Origin: Ypsolopha sequella
Taxonomy: Eukaryota; Arthropoda; Insecta; Lepidoptera; Ypsolophidae
DNA: 64,000 bases
Direction of reading: 5' to 3'
NCBI GenBank assembly: GCA_934047225.1
Contig: OW203992.1
Span: 19,333,501 to 19,397,500 of the forward strand
The translations under genes and the position numbers were made by a program. Below the pieces are notes generated by a model. It was not told the DNA's origin and ran no database searches. It saw nothing but the letters and a program-made list of their open reading frames with translations. This document shows, piece after piece, positions 45,904-57,560 of the stretch (position 1 is its first letter; the number at the start of each line of letters is the position of its first letter).

Positions 45904-48562
45904 AAAATACTCAGCTCCTTTGGTAGTAAAATAGCAATAACTTTTTTTTCAAAAGTAATACACAGAAATTGCCAGATAATTTTAAAAACAATATTTGATG
46001 AGCCGTTATTTTAGACAATTTGCCAAACTAACATAGTACATTTTTTTCAGGGTGTAGTGTCGAACTAACCTAATTACAAAAAATTGCTCATGAATCGGGT
46101 TTTTATTTTTTCATCCTGATTTTACAGCATTTCAAGGTTTATTTTTGACTTTATCAATAGCAGGACTATTCAGAGTTGCACAACAAAAATTTTATGAACT
46201 GGTTAGCTTTGGCTCTCAAAAATCCTTTCGAAGTTGTCAAATTTCAAATTTATAAAAGTACCATCAACTCGAAGACTATCTACTTTTTGCTGGGTCATAA
46301 TTTGATATTCTGGTCAGTCATGAGCTGGCCTACCAGCCTTCCAAGGGAAAGCGTTGACTTTTGGGACACCTGTTTACCCTTGGGATAAATCGCCAAGTGT
46401 TTAAAATATAGAAATTTATTTGTATCATAGTTTGAAATGTTCAGGTCCCTGTACGCAAAATAAAAAAAAAAACTCTTTTTGGATTCATTTGTTGTCCCTC
46501 TGTTTGTCTGTCTGTCCGTTTGTCTAGGCAATTTTTCTGGGTAAAATTAATAAATGCCAATATTTACAGCCCTGTAAAACATACATATAACGTTTTTATG
46601 GCCTTTTGTTTAATTTTTAACACAAATTTTCTCGTTATGAAAATATAGAGATCAACACTTGACATAATAATTTGCATTTGAAAGAAAGCACAGAAAGGAA
46701 CTGTTCAACAGAACAAATAATGTAAAAAATATAAAAACCATATCGTTCTATTCTAAAGGGATTAATAATCTATTGTTTGTTCAATGTGACGATAGCTTTG
46801 TTTTTTTTTTTCTTTGTTACTAAGATAACAAATATTTTCATACAAGATTTTCCTTAAGGGTTATTTCTCCGGATTTGTAACAAAATATTAAGAAATAATT
46901 GTAACGGTAAAGTACAACTTTTAGCTAAGACAATTTATTGTTAAAAGTTTGCTATATGCATAAACATATTTTAATGATATTATGATATCTTCAAAATAAT
47001 TGGGTTTTCCATAAGCGTGATATCAGGTTATTTAAGGAATTTACAGCTGGTATCACGACTACGGAAAAGCCAATTATTTTATGACTATTGTAATATCATT
47101 AAAAATATGTTTATGCATACATCAGATTTTTAACGATAAGTTGTTTTTTTACTAATTGTAATTCTTTTTCTCATCAAGAAGTGCAAGATGGCGAGATATT
47201 CAAAATAAGTAAATTGAATTTGTGAAATGGTTTCAGATAAAAACAGTTTTCCATGAAACGGTAACTGTTTATACATAGCAAAGTGTGTAAACTTAGTCAT
47301 CTTAACATGAACGACGCCTGTATTTCTCTCTTTTTTATTTCCAGTATAGATAAAAATATACAAACTTGTTGAACTTTGCGTAAAAACGAGGCAATATTGA
47401 CGATATCCTGACAGCTATTATGATGGTGTTTTATCAAATTTTGCTTTTTGGGCTGTATAGAGACGTAGTTAGATGTCACTAGAATATACTCATGAAAAAA
47501 TATATGAAGAAAATAAGCTGTGGACTTCACATTCAGTTTATACCAATTGTATGAATTAAAAAAAAAACCAGGGGTAAAGGGACCTCTTAAGGAAAACCTT
47601 GTATTACACTATTTGTTATCTTAGTAAAAAAGAATTCAAGGAAAAAAATAAACAAAGCTATCGCCATATTGAACAGTAGATAATTAATCCCTTTAGAATA
47701 GAACAACATGGTTTTCATATTTTTTACATTATTTATTTTACAATTCCCTTCTGTGTTGACTTTTAAATGCAAAATATTATCTCAAGTGTTCATCCCTATA
47801 TTTTCATAGTGAGAAAGTTTGTATGAAAAACGTTAAACAAAAGGCCATCAAAACGTCAAAAGTATGTTTTTACAGCTCTATAAAGGGCCGTTAATATTGG
47901 TATTTATTAATTTTACCCAGAAAAAATTGTCTAGACAAACGGACAGATGGACAAACAGAGGGACAGCAAATTAATCCTAAAAGAGTTTCGTTTTTTTCAT
48001 TTTGCGTAACGGAACCTGAACATGTACCGACAGGATTATCTACGATCTAATAATTTTGCCATGCACTGTAAATATTTCAAAATAAATTTAAATATTTTAA
48101 ATACTTGGCGATTTATCCCAAGTAAGTGTACCGATATAATTTGCAAAAAACTTCACTTATTGGACCTGAAATGGTGAGCCAATACTAGAGGGCAATTTCA
48201 CGAAAAGGTCATTGACCTTTAATACAGATCTCAGTTAGTATAAGTAAATTAATTTGGGTTTCAATAACGATCAAAAAATATTTTTTTTAAAGTAACATGT
48301 ATTATTTTCCCGCATAAAAGTATGAATTAATTCCAAATTCATTCAGTTTTGTTGTTATGACTATGGCACGATGTAGCTAAATCACTCACATGCATATTTT
48401 GTTGAGTTTTTAACGGCAGGAATATGATGCTCCTCGAAATATTACTTTATAAAATTAATTTCAATGTCTTTTGGACTAGTTTTGGGACATATTTATAGTT
48501 TGCAAAAAAAGGCACAGGTACCACGTCTTACGGGCGCCAACGCTAAGCGTAGATAGACTGAC

Positions 48563-48722
48563 ATTTGTTGTGTCGATTCGGCGCAACACAACTGACAAGA
48601 CTAACCTTATTTTGAGCGTCCCGTCTTTGTCTTTTCGATACAGAAAGAAAAGGACAGAACACTTAAATTAAGTTTAGTCCTGTCAATTAAGTCAAGTTGT
48701 GTTGCGCCGAATCGGTGTTAAT
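48563..48722. mobile_element. Palindromic MITE (gcgcaacacaac type)
   Basis: About 160 bp with inverted ends gattcggcgcaacacaac and gttgtgttgcgccgaatc. Y copy 1 near 19738 has the same flanks without it. It is the same family as the split element at 6990-7563. Confidence 0.85.
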
Positions 48723-49088
48723 ATCTTGCTGCCGCCGACTGCATCAGTGGATTTACGTATTTTTGGAAAAAGGGAGTGCTTTTCTTAACCCGAATAACGC
48801 GGTATTTGCAAATTGAGTAGCTATCATTCACACTAATTTTATTAAAATAAAACCAACAAAATTGCGAAAGCGATACCTGAGACAAAATCGATATGAAGTG
48901 TAAAATAGAGGGTTACAAAAAATTTATTGACAGTACAAATATGAATCGATTAACGTGGTTTGTGCAAAATGAATTCCTTAAAGTTCAACCAAGAACATAT
49001 ATTTTTTTTATGGCTATACGTAACCCAGTTATTGCAACAACATCATCCGAAAGCTGACATTTTATTTCTGTTTGTATTTTTGTTCCCC

Positions 49089-50310
49089 TAAAAAGCCCAA
49101 GGCAAAAAACCGTTATAACTATAAGTGAAAACATGTAATTGGCCTTCTGCATCGAAGTAATAATAATTATTTCGTTGGCCTTCTGCAAATAATACTTATA
49201 AATGTATATGTTATTTCTGGTGCTGTAAGTTTTCGGAATAAATATGTAAATAAAAATAAATAAATGTAGGTTAAATAAACTTTGTGTTCCCGGTTAAACT
49301 CAATTATTTTATACTTTTACAAGTTAGGTTTAATTTGATTAGATTGCAGTTCAATTTGTTTGGTACAAAATATTCTACATTTACTGTAAGTTGAAGATAA
49401 AATGTGATAGACATTCTACATAAACCTCTTACAAACGTATCGTTGCTTCGAGCTAACTTTCTCGGTCTTCGTTAGTCTTGTTCATTGTTTCAAAGTTTCA
49501 AAGCCTTCTTTGTGATGTCGTCTACCCATAAAATATTATCCGTAATAATCATAAATTACCTTCTGATAAGCATCATTACTTCAGAATCACGTATCTCACG
49601 GTATCTCAACTTTTGCCGAAGCGGCGCGGCGCCACCTAACGACGATTTTTTTTCTTTACGATCCCCTAACTTAGGGATTTAAATTTAAACTATTTAAAAA
49701 TGCGTAAATGATGCGTATTTGTCAGGGTAGACAGTGTCTTTTTGTCTGTATGGACCGCACGCCACTGCACCTCTAAGGTACAAAATATTTATACATTTGC
49801 AAAAAGTTTCATAGAATTGGAGATTTTTTTTTTAAATCCAAAAAGTGCTGTCTCTTTCGGACATTATTTGCAGTAAAAAGTTGTAAGTCAAGAAGCTAAA
49901 AACTTCTTGTTAGAAGAAATGGAAAAAGGAAAAATAGAAATAATCTTGCTAACTTTCTTGCTCTTCTTCTTAGCAAGACTAATCGAATGAACGGAGTTAG
50001 GCATATATTTATTTGTAGCTTTGTTGTATTTATTGCATTATATTTATCTAATTTGTACAGGGTGTTAAGATGAACTTGCGGAAGCCGAAAACTGGCGATA
50101 GTATACGTAAGATAGTACTTTTTAAGCTCAACTGCGACGTTAATTTACATTACGTTACTTTAGTATCTGCAAGTCTTATTGATTATTAGATTGTAAGTTG
50201 CATTCTTGCATAAAATATTAATAGTAATAAATACAGATTAATAGGCACCCACATTAGATATGTAAAATGAATAATTAAATTTAATAGTAATCTATGTATT
50301 TATATCATCA
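49089..50310. other. No supported feature
   Basis: AT-rich intron sequence. It includes a weak local palindrome around cttgctaa ... ttagcaag (about 49945-49980). No gene was recognised. Confidence 0.35.
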
Positions 50311-51096
50311 TCATATATATAAAAACAGAAGTCCTGACTGACTCACTCACTCACTGACTCATCAACGCGCAGCCTAAACCCTTCGACCTAGAGAGCTGAA
50401 ATTTTGTTAGACGGTTAGAAATAAAAAACGACGTGTTTCAGCCTTTTTAAAAAATCAACCCCGAGGCAGCAAAAAATTTAGCACTTTGTTCGGAAAATCA
50501 TCCCCTACATCACACACTAATCCTAAAAGTGGGTGTTACAGTAATGCTACTGCGAAATCTCAATCCACCTAAGTTGTGCAATGGGACCGTGTGAAAGCCT
50601 TACATAAAAACGTGGTATTATAGAAGCCATTGTATTTACTGGGTGCGCTCGAGATGAATCTGTGTATACACCGCGGATACCTCTTATACCGTCGGGGTAC
50701 CCATTCGAGTGTAAAAGGCTGCAGTTCCCCTTAATTAAGGTCTGTTTCGCAATGACGATTAATAAGTCTCAGGGTCGGTCACTGAAAACAGCAGGAATTG
50801 ATCTTAGGGGGGACTGCTTTTCGCAAGGCCAGTTTTACGTAGCCTGCTGTAGAGTGATCTCACCTAGCAGCCTGGTCATGTTAACAGCTGAGAGCAGAAC
50901 ATCTAATGCAGTATATAAAGAGGTACTTTAAGCATGAATTAAAAAAAACTAATAGGAAATAGGCCCCGCCAAAGAGACTTTACCTGGAGATCAAATAATT
51001 GCACCAAAAACACTCCAAGCCAGATTTAAATACGTTCTATAAAAAGTACTACACAAAAACTAAATTAATGCGGGCGAAGTTGCAGGCAAAAGCTAG
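50311..51096 (+). mobile_element. Helitron, short internally deleted copy
   Basis: 786 bp inserted between A and T, with 5' TCATATATATAAAAACAG and 3' gcgggcgaagttgcaggc followed by aaagCTAG. The 3' hairpin and CTRR-type end are diagnostic of Helitrons. It holds a fragment of the Rep/helicase gene. Confidence 0.85.
50533..50934 (+). pseudogene. Helitron helicase, C-terminal fragment
   Basis: A piece of the Pif1-type helicase that unwinds DNA during rolling-circle transposition. The first part reads VTVMLLRNLNPPKLCNGT (50536 on), then meets a stop near 50590. After a frame change the second part gives IPLIPSGYPFECKRLQFP, CFAMTINKSQGRSLKTAG (helicase motif V region) and QFYVACCRV (motif VI, with the Arg finger). 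The gene's Rep nuclease and most helicase motifs are missing, so this is a remnant carried inside a deleted Helitron. The frame from 50662 starts at a non-ATG codon. Confidence 0.85.
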
Positions 51097-51099
51097 TAT

Positions 51100-51250
51100 T
51101 ATATAAGACAGTTCTGTGACTGACTGTCTGGATGATTGACTGACTGAATGACTGACTGACCGACGCAGAAAACGCACACCCGGGTAAAACGGGGTGTAAA
51201 CAGAATGTTTATATCCCAAATCGACGCAAACGAAGTCGCGGGCATGCTAG
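51100..51250 (+). mobile_element. Second Helitron-like 3' end fragment
   Basis: Directly after the Helitron, a ~150-bp segment begins with gactgactgtctgg-type repeats and ends gcgggcatgCTAG before T. This looks like a second, much shortened Helitron. Its 5' TC terminus is not clear. Confidence 0.5.
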
Positions 51251-52600
51251 TTATTTATATATTACGTGTTGATTATTCATCAAGAAATCATTTACATAAA
51301 GGAATAGATACATACCTATGTAATAAAGAACGATCAAGATACAACTTTAAATTGGAACTTGTTTACACATATCAGCAATTACTTTAACTATAAAATGAAA
51401 ACAAGTAGATAAAAGTTATCATTAAAATATGCCTACAGGTTACTTATAGTATAGATAAATGGATAATTAATTAAAGCCATAATAATGATGCAGTCAGCAG
51501 TTAAATGTAGTTCGATATAAACATCATATTTTCTAAACAAGTTATAAATGACATTACATTATAAATAAGGTACTCAACCCGTCTAACTTTACAAAGCACG
51601 ATCATGTTCCATGTATATTGTTATTCAAAATTGTTATCGAAAATAGTTTGTATCTTTTGAAGACTTGACGACTTGTAAATTGATGACGACGACGAACTGA
51701 TGATCTATCATTCTAATCAAGCTATAATGCACAAAGTAGTACCGGAGATTTTTCTATATTTATATGTGTTGAGAAAAGATATTATGACATTCCACCCTCC
51801 TAATTCAAGTTCAGAATCCGCCTCTGTGGTCAATAGTCGGTGACGCATAGTATTATCCTTAAAGCCTGTTTGCTCTCTTGACAATTTTTCCCGCAAGTGG
51901 TTTGACGGAGAGCTTTACAAATAAAAGCGTCAAGAAAAGCTCTCTCCTCTTACTGAATCAGAAGCTCTGACGTCATAACGAGGTATTTCGCCCCATATAG
52001 TCCGAGCTTGAAACCTACTCTAAGATGAGAGCATTTTGAGATAAAAGAGATTAAAAGTATCTTTTAAGTATCTTTTCCCGATCACATTCATGCTTTTCTT
52101 ACAAATACCGAATATATTGTGCAATAAATTGCTAAGGCAGATTTTGGGTGATTTTAAAAGAATTTTTCTTGTAGTGAGCATTCAGCCTCTCGAGCGATTT
52201 TAGTGGCACTTTTAAGACAAAAATTTTCAATCGCTAGAGCGCTTAATAAGTTTTTAATTGATGAGGCTTAGTCACATCGTATGGCATTTATCATACTGTA
52301 AAATAAGACGAACGACTGATATTGTGAGTGAAAAATAATTCTAGAATTGTCATGCAGATTTAGAAATCTACTTTTTTAGTGTAGGAACGAGTAGGCTGAT
52401 TTCACGGTAGCTGTAATGCATGGGTAGATGGGCAGCTAGATAGAGTAGAACAAACACTGTGGCCCAGACCAGAGAAAAACTCAAAAGTTCTTCGATGACG
52501 TCATTTTTACAATTTCATTTAGTGGATGGGCCGAATAATTAACAAAGAGTATTTTGAAGCGGAATACATTTTTACGAAATCTGATCTAATGCTTGATAGT
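51251..52600. other. No supported feature
   Basis: AT-rich intron sequence. No ORF, repeat family or RNA gene was recognised. Confidence 0.35.
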
Positions 52601-53140
52601 TTTTTTTTAATATGAGAATGATGGCAACCTGACAACCTGTTTAGTTGAGTTGCCGAAGGTCGGGCTGCTAGCACTCTCTGTATTGTATGTTTTATTCATA
52701 TCACGTCATCTATCTTGCTTCCCACTAAACATTAGGCTAACGGGAAAGGTTCCTAAAACAAACCATTCTCGACCTTAGTCCGAAGCCACTAGCCCGTTGA
52801 TAGCCTACTTCTTTCATGGAGGAAAATCACTAAAGCTGCAAAGAATTCTCTCATTTCGCAGAAAACGTGATAACGTAGGAGTTATACAGGGACTAACAGA
52901 TAATTTTGTTCTTACTTACCACTTGCTGAACGGTGAAGGATAACTTTGTAAGGAAACCTGCATGCGTGTATTTGTGACCAAGCACGGCGATAGGGCTCAC
53001 CACCACCCATCACGTTGAGACGCAATAGTCTTCGGTGAAACGCGGGTGTACCGAGTATGGACTGTGACTTCCATATCACAGTTCACACTTGGAACACCTC
53101 TGATACCCTCTTTGGGATTCATGTCGTGATGAAATATTTA
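52600..53140. repeat. Degenerate interspersed repeat
   Basis: It includes gaaacctgcatgcgtgtatt and ends with the sequence shared with bases 1-60 of the window. This wording (ggaaacctgcatgc) is frequent in insect non-LTR 3' UTRs, from memory. No coding remains were seen. Confidence 0.4.
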
Positions 53141-53643
53141 TGTGGTGAGTGAGATGAATCAGCCATGTGACTGACCTGCTCCAACAAAATCTGCTGTCTT
53201 GCCGTTTATTAAAGTTCAATTCGTTTGCAAAATTGTTCTTCGCTGCTGTAGTATTCAAGCAGCCTCTCCAGTGGAAATTGAAAGACATTCGAAGTCGATT
53301 TGATCAATTAATTGATCCAATTTATTGACACTACACCCGGCTGTCTACTACTCCGAGTGCCAATTTAATTTACTCTGCCTTTGACGTCGACGTTCAGTCG
53401 AGAAATTACTGGAATCATATCAATTTATGCATTGGGAATATTCCTCAGCGGTGGGTTACTAGTAAACTCGTTATAGCTTTGTATGCCGTCTCCTTTGCAT
53501 CCTGCTGTCAGTGTTAGAACCTGACAATAGTTTGCATTTTTGAATTTGAGCGTCGACGAGCGAAGCGCAGTGAGGAGGAACGTGTTGGGTTTACATATAA
53601 ATAAATTGAGCGAAGCGGAGCGGAGCGAGGCAACCCCTTAGTT
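53141..53643. other. No supported feature
   Basis: Intron sequence. A short run of gagcgaagcg-type repeats is at about 53550-53630. Confidence 0.35.
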
Positions 53644-53647
53644 TTAA

Positions 53648-54050
53648 GAGGGTATATCGACACTTTTTGAAGTTATTTATCTGCTGTTCAAAAGTAGTCC
53701 CAAGTTAAATAAATTAGTATAACAATTTTGGAACCTTTTTCTAGATCTTGAACTATCAGAAACGTGATTAGAAGAATTTCACTCGATAGAAATAATTATT
53801 GAAATGAGGTCTAAATTTACACTTTTTTTGATATTCTGACAAATTCGGATAGTAAACAGACTTCAGAAATATTTATTTAGATGGGTTTTCACAAATAAAT
53901 TACTGGTTATGGAAATTTTCATAGCTATTTTAGTTAATTTTGCATAAATTTAAAACCAACATTTTGTAAATTTTCCCCGATTCCGTCCCTCTCGCGCTGC
54001 GGGTCTTTCCGCCTGGAGTAACGGGGACCTATTGCACGGACGATATCACC
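53648..54050 (-). mobile_element. TTAA-flanked piggyBac-like MITE, inverted copy
   Basis: Reverse complement of the element at 7021-7436, flanked by TTAA at 53644-53647 and 54051-54054. Ends gagggtatatcg and cgatatcacc. Confidence 0.7.
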
Positions 54051-54104
54051 TTAACAGAAATATGATATTCTCGAAATGTCGAATTCTACGATGTGCCGAC
54101 GATG

Positions 54105-54363
54105 TACAAGGTGACTTTTTGATCATCGTCCAAATTCATACTGGTGGCTTGGTAAGTGATCAGTATCAATAAAAAAAATTGTAAAATTCGTAAAATGAAA
54201 TTTCGACTTCCCATTGTGATTTACTTGGAACTGGAAGTGAATTTCTATGGGAAGCCGAAATTTAATTTTACAAATTTCACAAAAATTGTTATTGATTCAA
54301 GATACTGATAACTTATCAAGCCTCCAGTATGAATTTGGACGATGATCAAAAAGTCACCTTGTA
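54105..54363. mobile_element. Fold-back MITE family 1, best copy
   Basis: 259 bp, TACAAGGTGACTTTTTGATC at the left and its exact inverse at the right. The arms extend over most of the element. TA at both ends fits a TA target duplication. It lies 51 bp after the TTAA element. Confidence 0.85.
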
Positions 54364-54424
54364 TAGACCGATAAGACTTTATTACTTTCCGTGTGAGTGT
54401 GTTATTTATTAGTTTGTTGATAAT

Positions 54425-54560
54425 AAAGCCGATTCTGAAGGCTTTCATTTTAGTTTTAGTGCTGTCAAATTAAAAATTTTCCTAAGTAATTTAGCTTCTA
54501 CTTAATTAAGTTCTACATAATTTAGTGACACCTAAAACTAAAACTTCATAGTTGGTTTTA
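54425..54560. mobile_element. Palindromic MITE family 3, degenerate copy
   Basis: It contains gccgattctgaaggctttca and tgacacctaaaactaaaac. It matches the element at 26925-27105, but the right arm is eroded. Confidence 0.55.
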
Positions 54561-54642
54561 TTGTCTGCTAATATTTAGGCTTTACGGGCTCATACGATGA
54601 AAAAAATTGCACAAATTTTTATTTAACATTTGAACTAGATGT

Positions 54643-54805
54643 TATGTCAAAATTGACTTTTGGGTAATGGTTTTGGCTTCATTGTAAGTAGTCGCTATGT
54701 CAAAATTTACTTTATTTGGGTAATGGTTTTGGCTTGATTGTAAATAGTCGCTATGTCAAAATTTACTTTATTTGGGTAATGGTTTTGGCTTCATTGTAAG
54801 TAGGG
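54643..54805. repeat. Three tandem 53-56 bp units
   Basis: Units start at 54643, 54696 and 54752 with tatgtcaaaattnactt and each contains gggtaatggttttggctt. Confidence 0.85.
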
Positions 54806-56031
54806 TAAGTAAGGTGCTAAAACTGTAGCGCCTTACAAACAATTCGGCATTCTCTGAATACGGAACCCTAATTTTTACTATTTGTTGTTGTAAATTATAG
54901 TATGTACTACAATCTGACCTTTTAAACTTGTATGTATTACCGTTTTAAAGATAGTGCTTGGCCAAAAAAAGTAATTTTTCGTTATGTTTAAAAAGCAGCA
55001 GGTTGTGTCGTAGAGCAATACTTCTTGCCATGTGGTACCTACCCTTTGCCATCATGTTCAGCTTTAGGAAAGCATTGTTGTTTTCTTGATATTTACCGTT
55101 TTGGACCAGTAACTTTTGAAATTTACGGCTGAAGTTATAGACCCCTGTGACAAATCGATGGATAGACAGACAATGGAGTGTAAGTACTCTTTAGTGGAGG
55201 CTTTGTAATAGGATCCTGTTTGGCACCCTTTGTGTATGGTAAAAAGGAATAAGACTGGTTTGATTTAAGGTAAAAAACCTACTGGTACACGGAGAAAAAA
55301 TATTTTTACAATACTACCAGATCGTTTTGTAAAAAGAACCTTGTTAACAAAAACAGAATTATGTTATATTTACTTGAATTATTGTCTACATTAGATTGTT
55401 CAAGTAAACTGAACAATAAATAAGTAAAGTCAACAATAAATATAGACGTCACATATAGTACAATGTTTTCTGTTTAAATGAACTATATTCAGGTTAACGG
55501 AACCAGAATTTTTTCTCGGTGTACTTTTGCTTTTCACTTTCCTTAAAAATGTGAGCTTCTACACGATATCTCATCAAAAATCATTAAAAAAACCAGGCAA
55601 GTGCGAATTCGATTCGGTCACCGAGAGTTCCGTATTAAAATTTTGTTTTGTTGATAACATGGTTATACGTGTTATTTCCTTTTTTATACACATGTCATAT
55701 TATAGAATATTTTCATATTTTTCGGTTACGTTCTCATAGAAATAAAGGGGGGACATGGTTTAACATATCCCCGATTAGGGAGAAGCTTACGAACCATCTT
55801 ACTGCGACATGCGAGATACATATCTGCATATCTACTTGTATAAAATCAAACAATTTTGCGATGTGCAACCTTAAGACTGTACCTGAGCCTAGAGCATGAC
55901 CAACTCCAGGCTATCTAGGATTCGTTTGAAGAAATTCTGACTCTCCTTGTATTGAAAAAAATATATTTGGTTTATTATTTTTTTCTCTAGGGATCTTACG
56001 TATAAACAATGTACTAAGATTTATACTTTTG
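54806..56031. other. No gene; family L fragments
   Basis: Short L-like pieces occur near 54855 and 55590-55640. Otherwise this is AT-rich intron sequence. Confidence 0.4.
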
Positions 56032-56412
56032 TCAAAAAAAAAATGTTTTGCACCCTCTTTTTTTTTGGTTTTCAAACGTTCGCTTCAAGAACGCGGTTAA
56101 GAAATCAACTTGATTTTTTTTTTCATAAAATAGGTAATAGAAATATGAAGGTATATCATCTAAATTCAATATTTTTTCCCTACAAAATATTTCAGTATTA
56201 GCTAAAAACACACAAAATTTGTTGTTTCGCTGCGTGGTCACTAGTATTACGCGTCCAAGAACAAGAGGCCAAAGAGCCAACATATAATCGCCTCTATAAA
56301 AACCAAATAAAGTCTTTGCCATTAGACTTAAATATTGTGCTGGACGGGCACTAAAAAAAGTTGCTAGGGTATGCCATCCTCTTAAATACAATCGCAGACT
56401 TCTAGAGAACAC
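56032..56412 (-). other. 126-codon open frame, unrecognised
   Basis: One of the longer open frames that is not an obvious transposon protein. It contains RLYLRGWHTLATFF and FYRGDYMLALWPLVLG. No known domain was recognised. It ends 57 bp before the next transporter exon on the other strand. It may be a chance frame or a degenerate transposon fragment (plus-strand reading gives RALKKVARVCHPLKY). Confidence 0.2.
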
Positions 56413-56468
56413 TTAGAATATAATGATAACTTCTTTTTCTTAAAAATCTGTCTTCCTGTCAATTACAG

Positions 56469-56592
56469 AAATCTGCCGCGAGCCATATGGATCGCGATGC
56501 CAATGGTGACGATAATCTACGTGTTGGCGAACCTGGCTTACTTCGCCGTGGTCTCGAAGTTGGAGATGATGTCCAATCCCGCCATCGCTGCG
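56469..56592 (+). CDS. SLC7-type amino-acid transporter, internal exon (TM7 region)
   Basis: It encodes NLPRAIWIAMPMVTIIYVLA followed by NLAYFAVVSKLEMMSNPAIA and a final Ala. This matches the end of the TM6-TM7 loop, TM7 and the following extracellular loop of LAT1/LAT2/Asc-1. The motif K-NLPRAI after the previous exon's DPY is conserved in the family. The acceptor ttacag ends at 56468 and the donor gtaagt starts at 56593. Two bases carried over from the previous exon complete the Lys codon, and the exon ends on a codon boundary. The third exon in the same order and frame confirms that the three belong to one gene. The next expected exon (TM8, starting around VTFG) was not found before the window ends. 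Confidence 0.95.
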
Positions 56593-56975
56593 GTAAGTGC
56601 TAACCTTCGTCATTTAGCGAGGAGAGGGGGTCCTAAGCTGATCACACACTTTTCAGAATCGTACGCGCTGCACGATCATGGCTGACCCGAGATTGAGCGC
56701 TTCATTTTGCATCAAGTAGAACTGAACTCTATGTTCATTATTTTGTTTCACGTGCGAAAGTATATACCCATCTCACGTAGCACATCAGAACTTGTCATTT
56801 GCAAGATGGGACAGGTATATATTTTCGCAGGTGAATTGAATACGAACGATTCAAAAATAGGGCTCCTGAACCGTGTTACGACAAACGAAATGTCACGCGC
56901 TCTCGAAAAACCGTGTTTTTATTAAATAACACCGCTTCAAGTTGAAATAAAAACAGGATTTTTTTAAACTGGCTA

Positions 56976-57240
56976 TACAACGTGTAACAGAAAGGTGTAA
57001 CCATATTTGAAGAGCTTATTCAGTCAATGGTATAGAACAGCTTTTACTATGGAGCCAACCCTGAAATATAAAAAAAAATCTGGCCTTCCATACATTTCGG
57101 CGGAGAGGCATTGCATTTTTAAATTAAACAGTTAATTTTTTTTTCGGGATTTCAGGGTTTGTTCCATAGTAAAAGTTGTTCTATACCATTGACTGAATAA
57201 GCTCTTCAAATATGGTTACACCTTTCTGTTACACGTTGTA
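56976..57240. mobile_element. Palindromic MITE family 2, second copy
   Basis: 265 bp, starting tacaacgtgtaacagaaagg and ending with its exact inverse. It is the same family as 8105-8370. It lies about 380 bp after the donor of the third transporter exon. Confidence 0.85.
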
Positions 57241-57560
57241 TATTTTTTTAACTGTAGGTGTCCTGATTATTACAACAAAAGTCTGTCATTTTATTTATAT
57301 TTGCGTCATATAGTATTAAATCCTATGCAACCTAGCCTAACACACTTATCGGCACACGTGCAGTATTTCATCATTTTCTAAATGCTTACAGTGCGCGGCG
57401 CATGCGCCGTACGAAACTGAAAAGTGTGCGATCAGCTTTAGTCTCTACAATACGGCTACGCACAGCGCAGAGCGGACCGAGTTGAAGTTAGCGAACCACT
57501 TTTAACGGACCGGTTTTAAAGATATAACCCGACCAAATAAAAACGTCGTATTTTAAAATT
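57241..57560. other. Intron sequence, GC-richer, no supported feature
   Basis: It contains short GC-rich tracts (gtgcgcggcgcatgcgcc). No gene was recognised. Confidence 0.35.

Larger units (their letters stand above)
40889..49088. repeat. Repeat family Y, copy 2
   Basis: It matches Y copy 1 over the whole length: tatgacatagccaaaac at the left, gttcccc at the right, and the fold-back at about 46370-48120. It lacks the BEL element (empty site near 48297). Instead it has the 3.46-kb mini-BEL 2, a family L element at 45078-45903 and a MITE at 48563-48722. The left edge shows TTAAGAGT, but the right edge does not repeat it. Confidence 0.7.
28299..56468 (+). other. Transporter intron B (28,170 bp)
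   Basis: It starts at donor gtgagt and ends at acceptor ttacag. Its contents are listed separately and include two deleted LTR elements, second copies of repeats X and Y, a THAP fragment, hAT MITEs and a Helitron. Confidence 0.8.
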
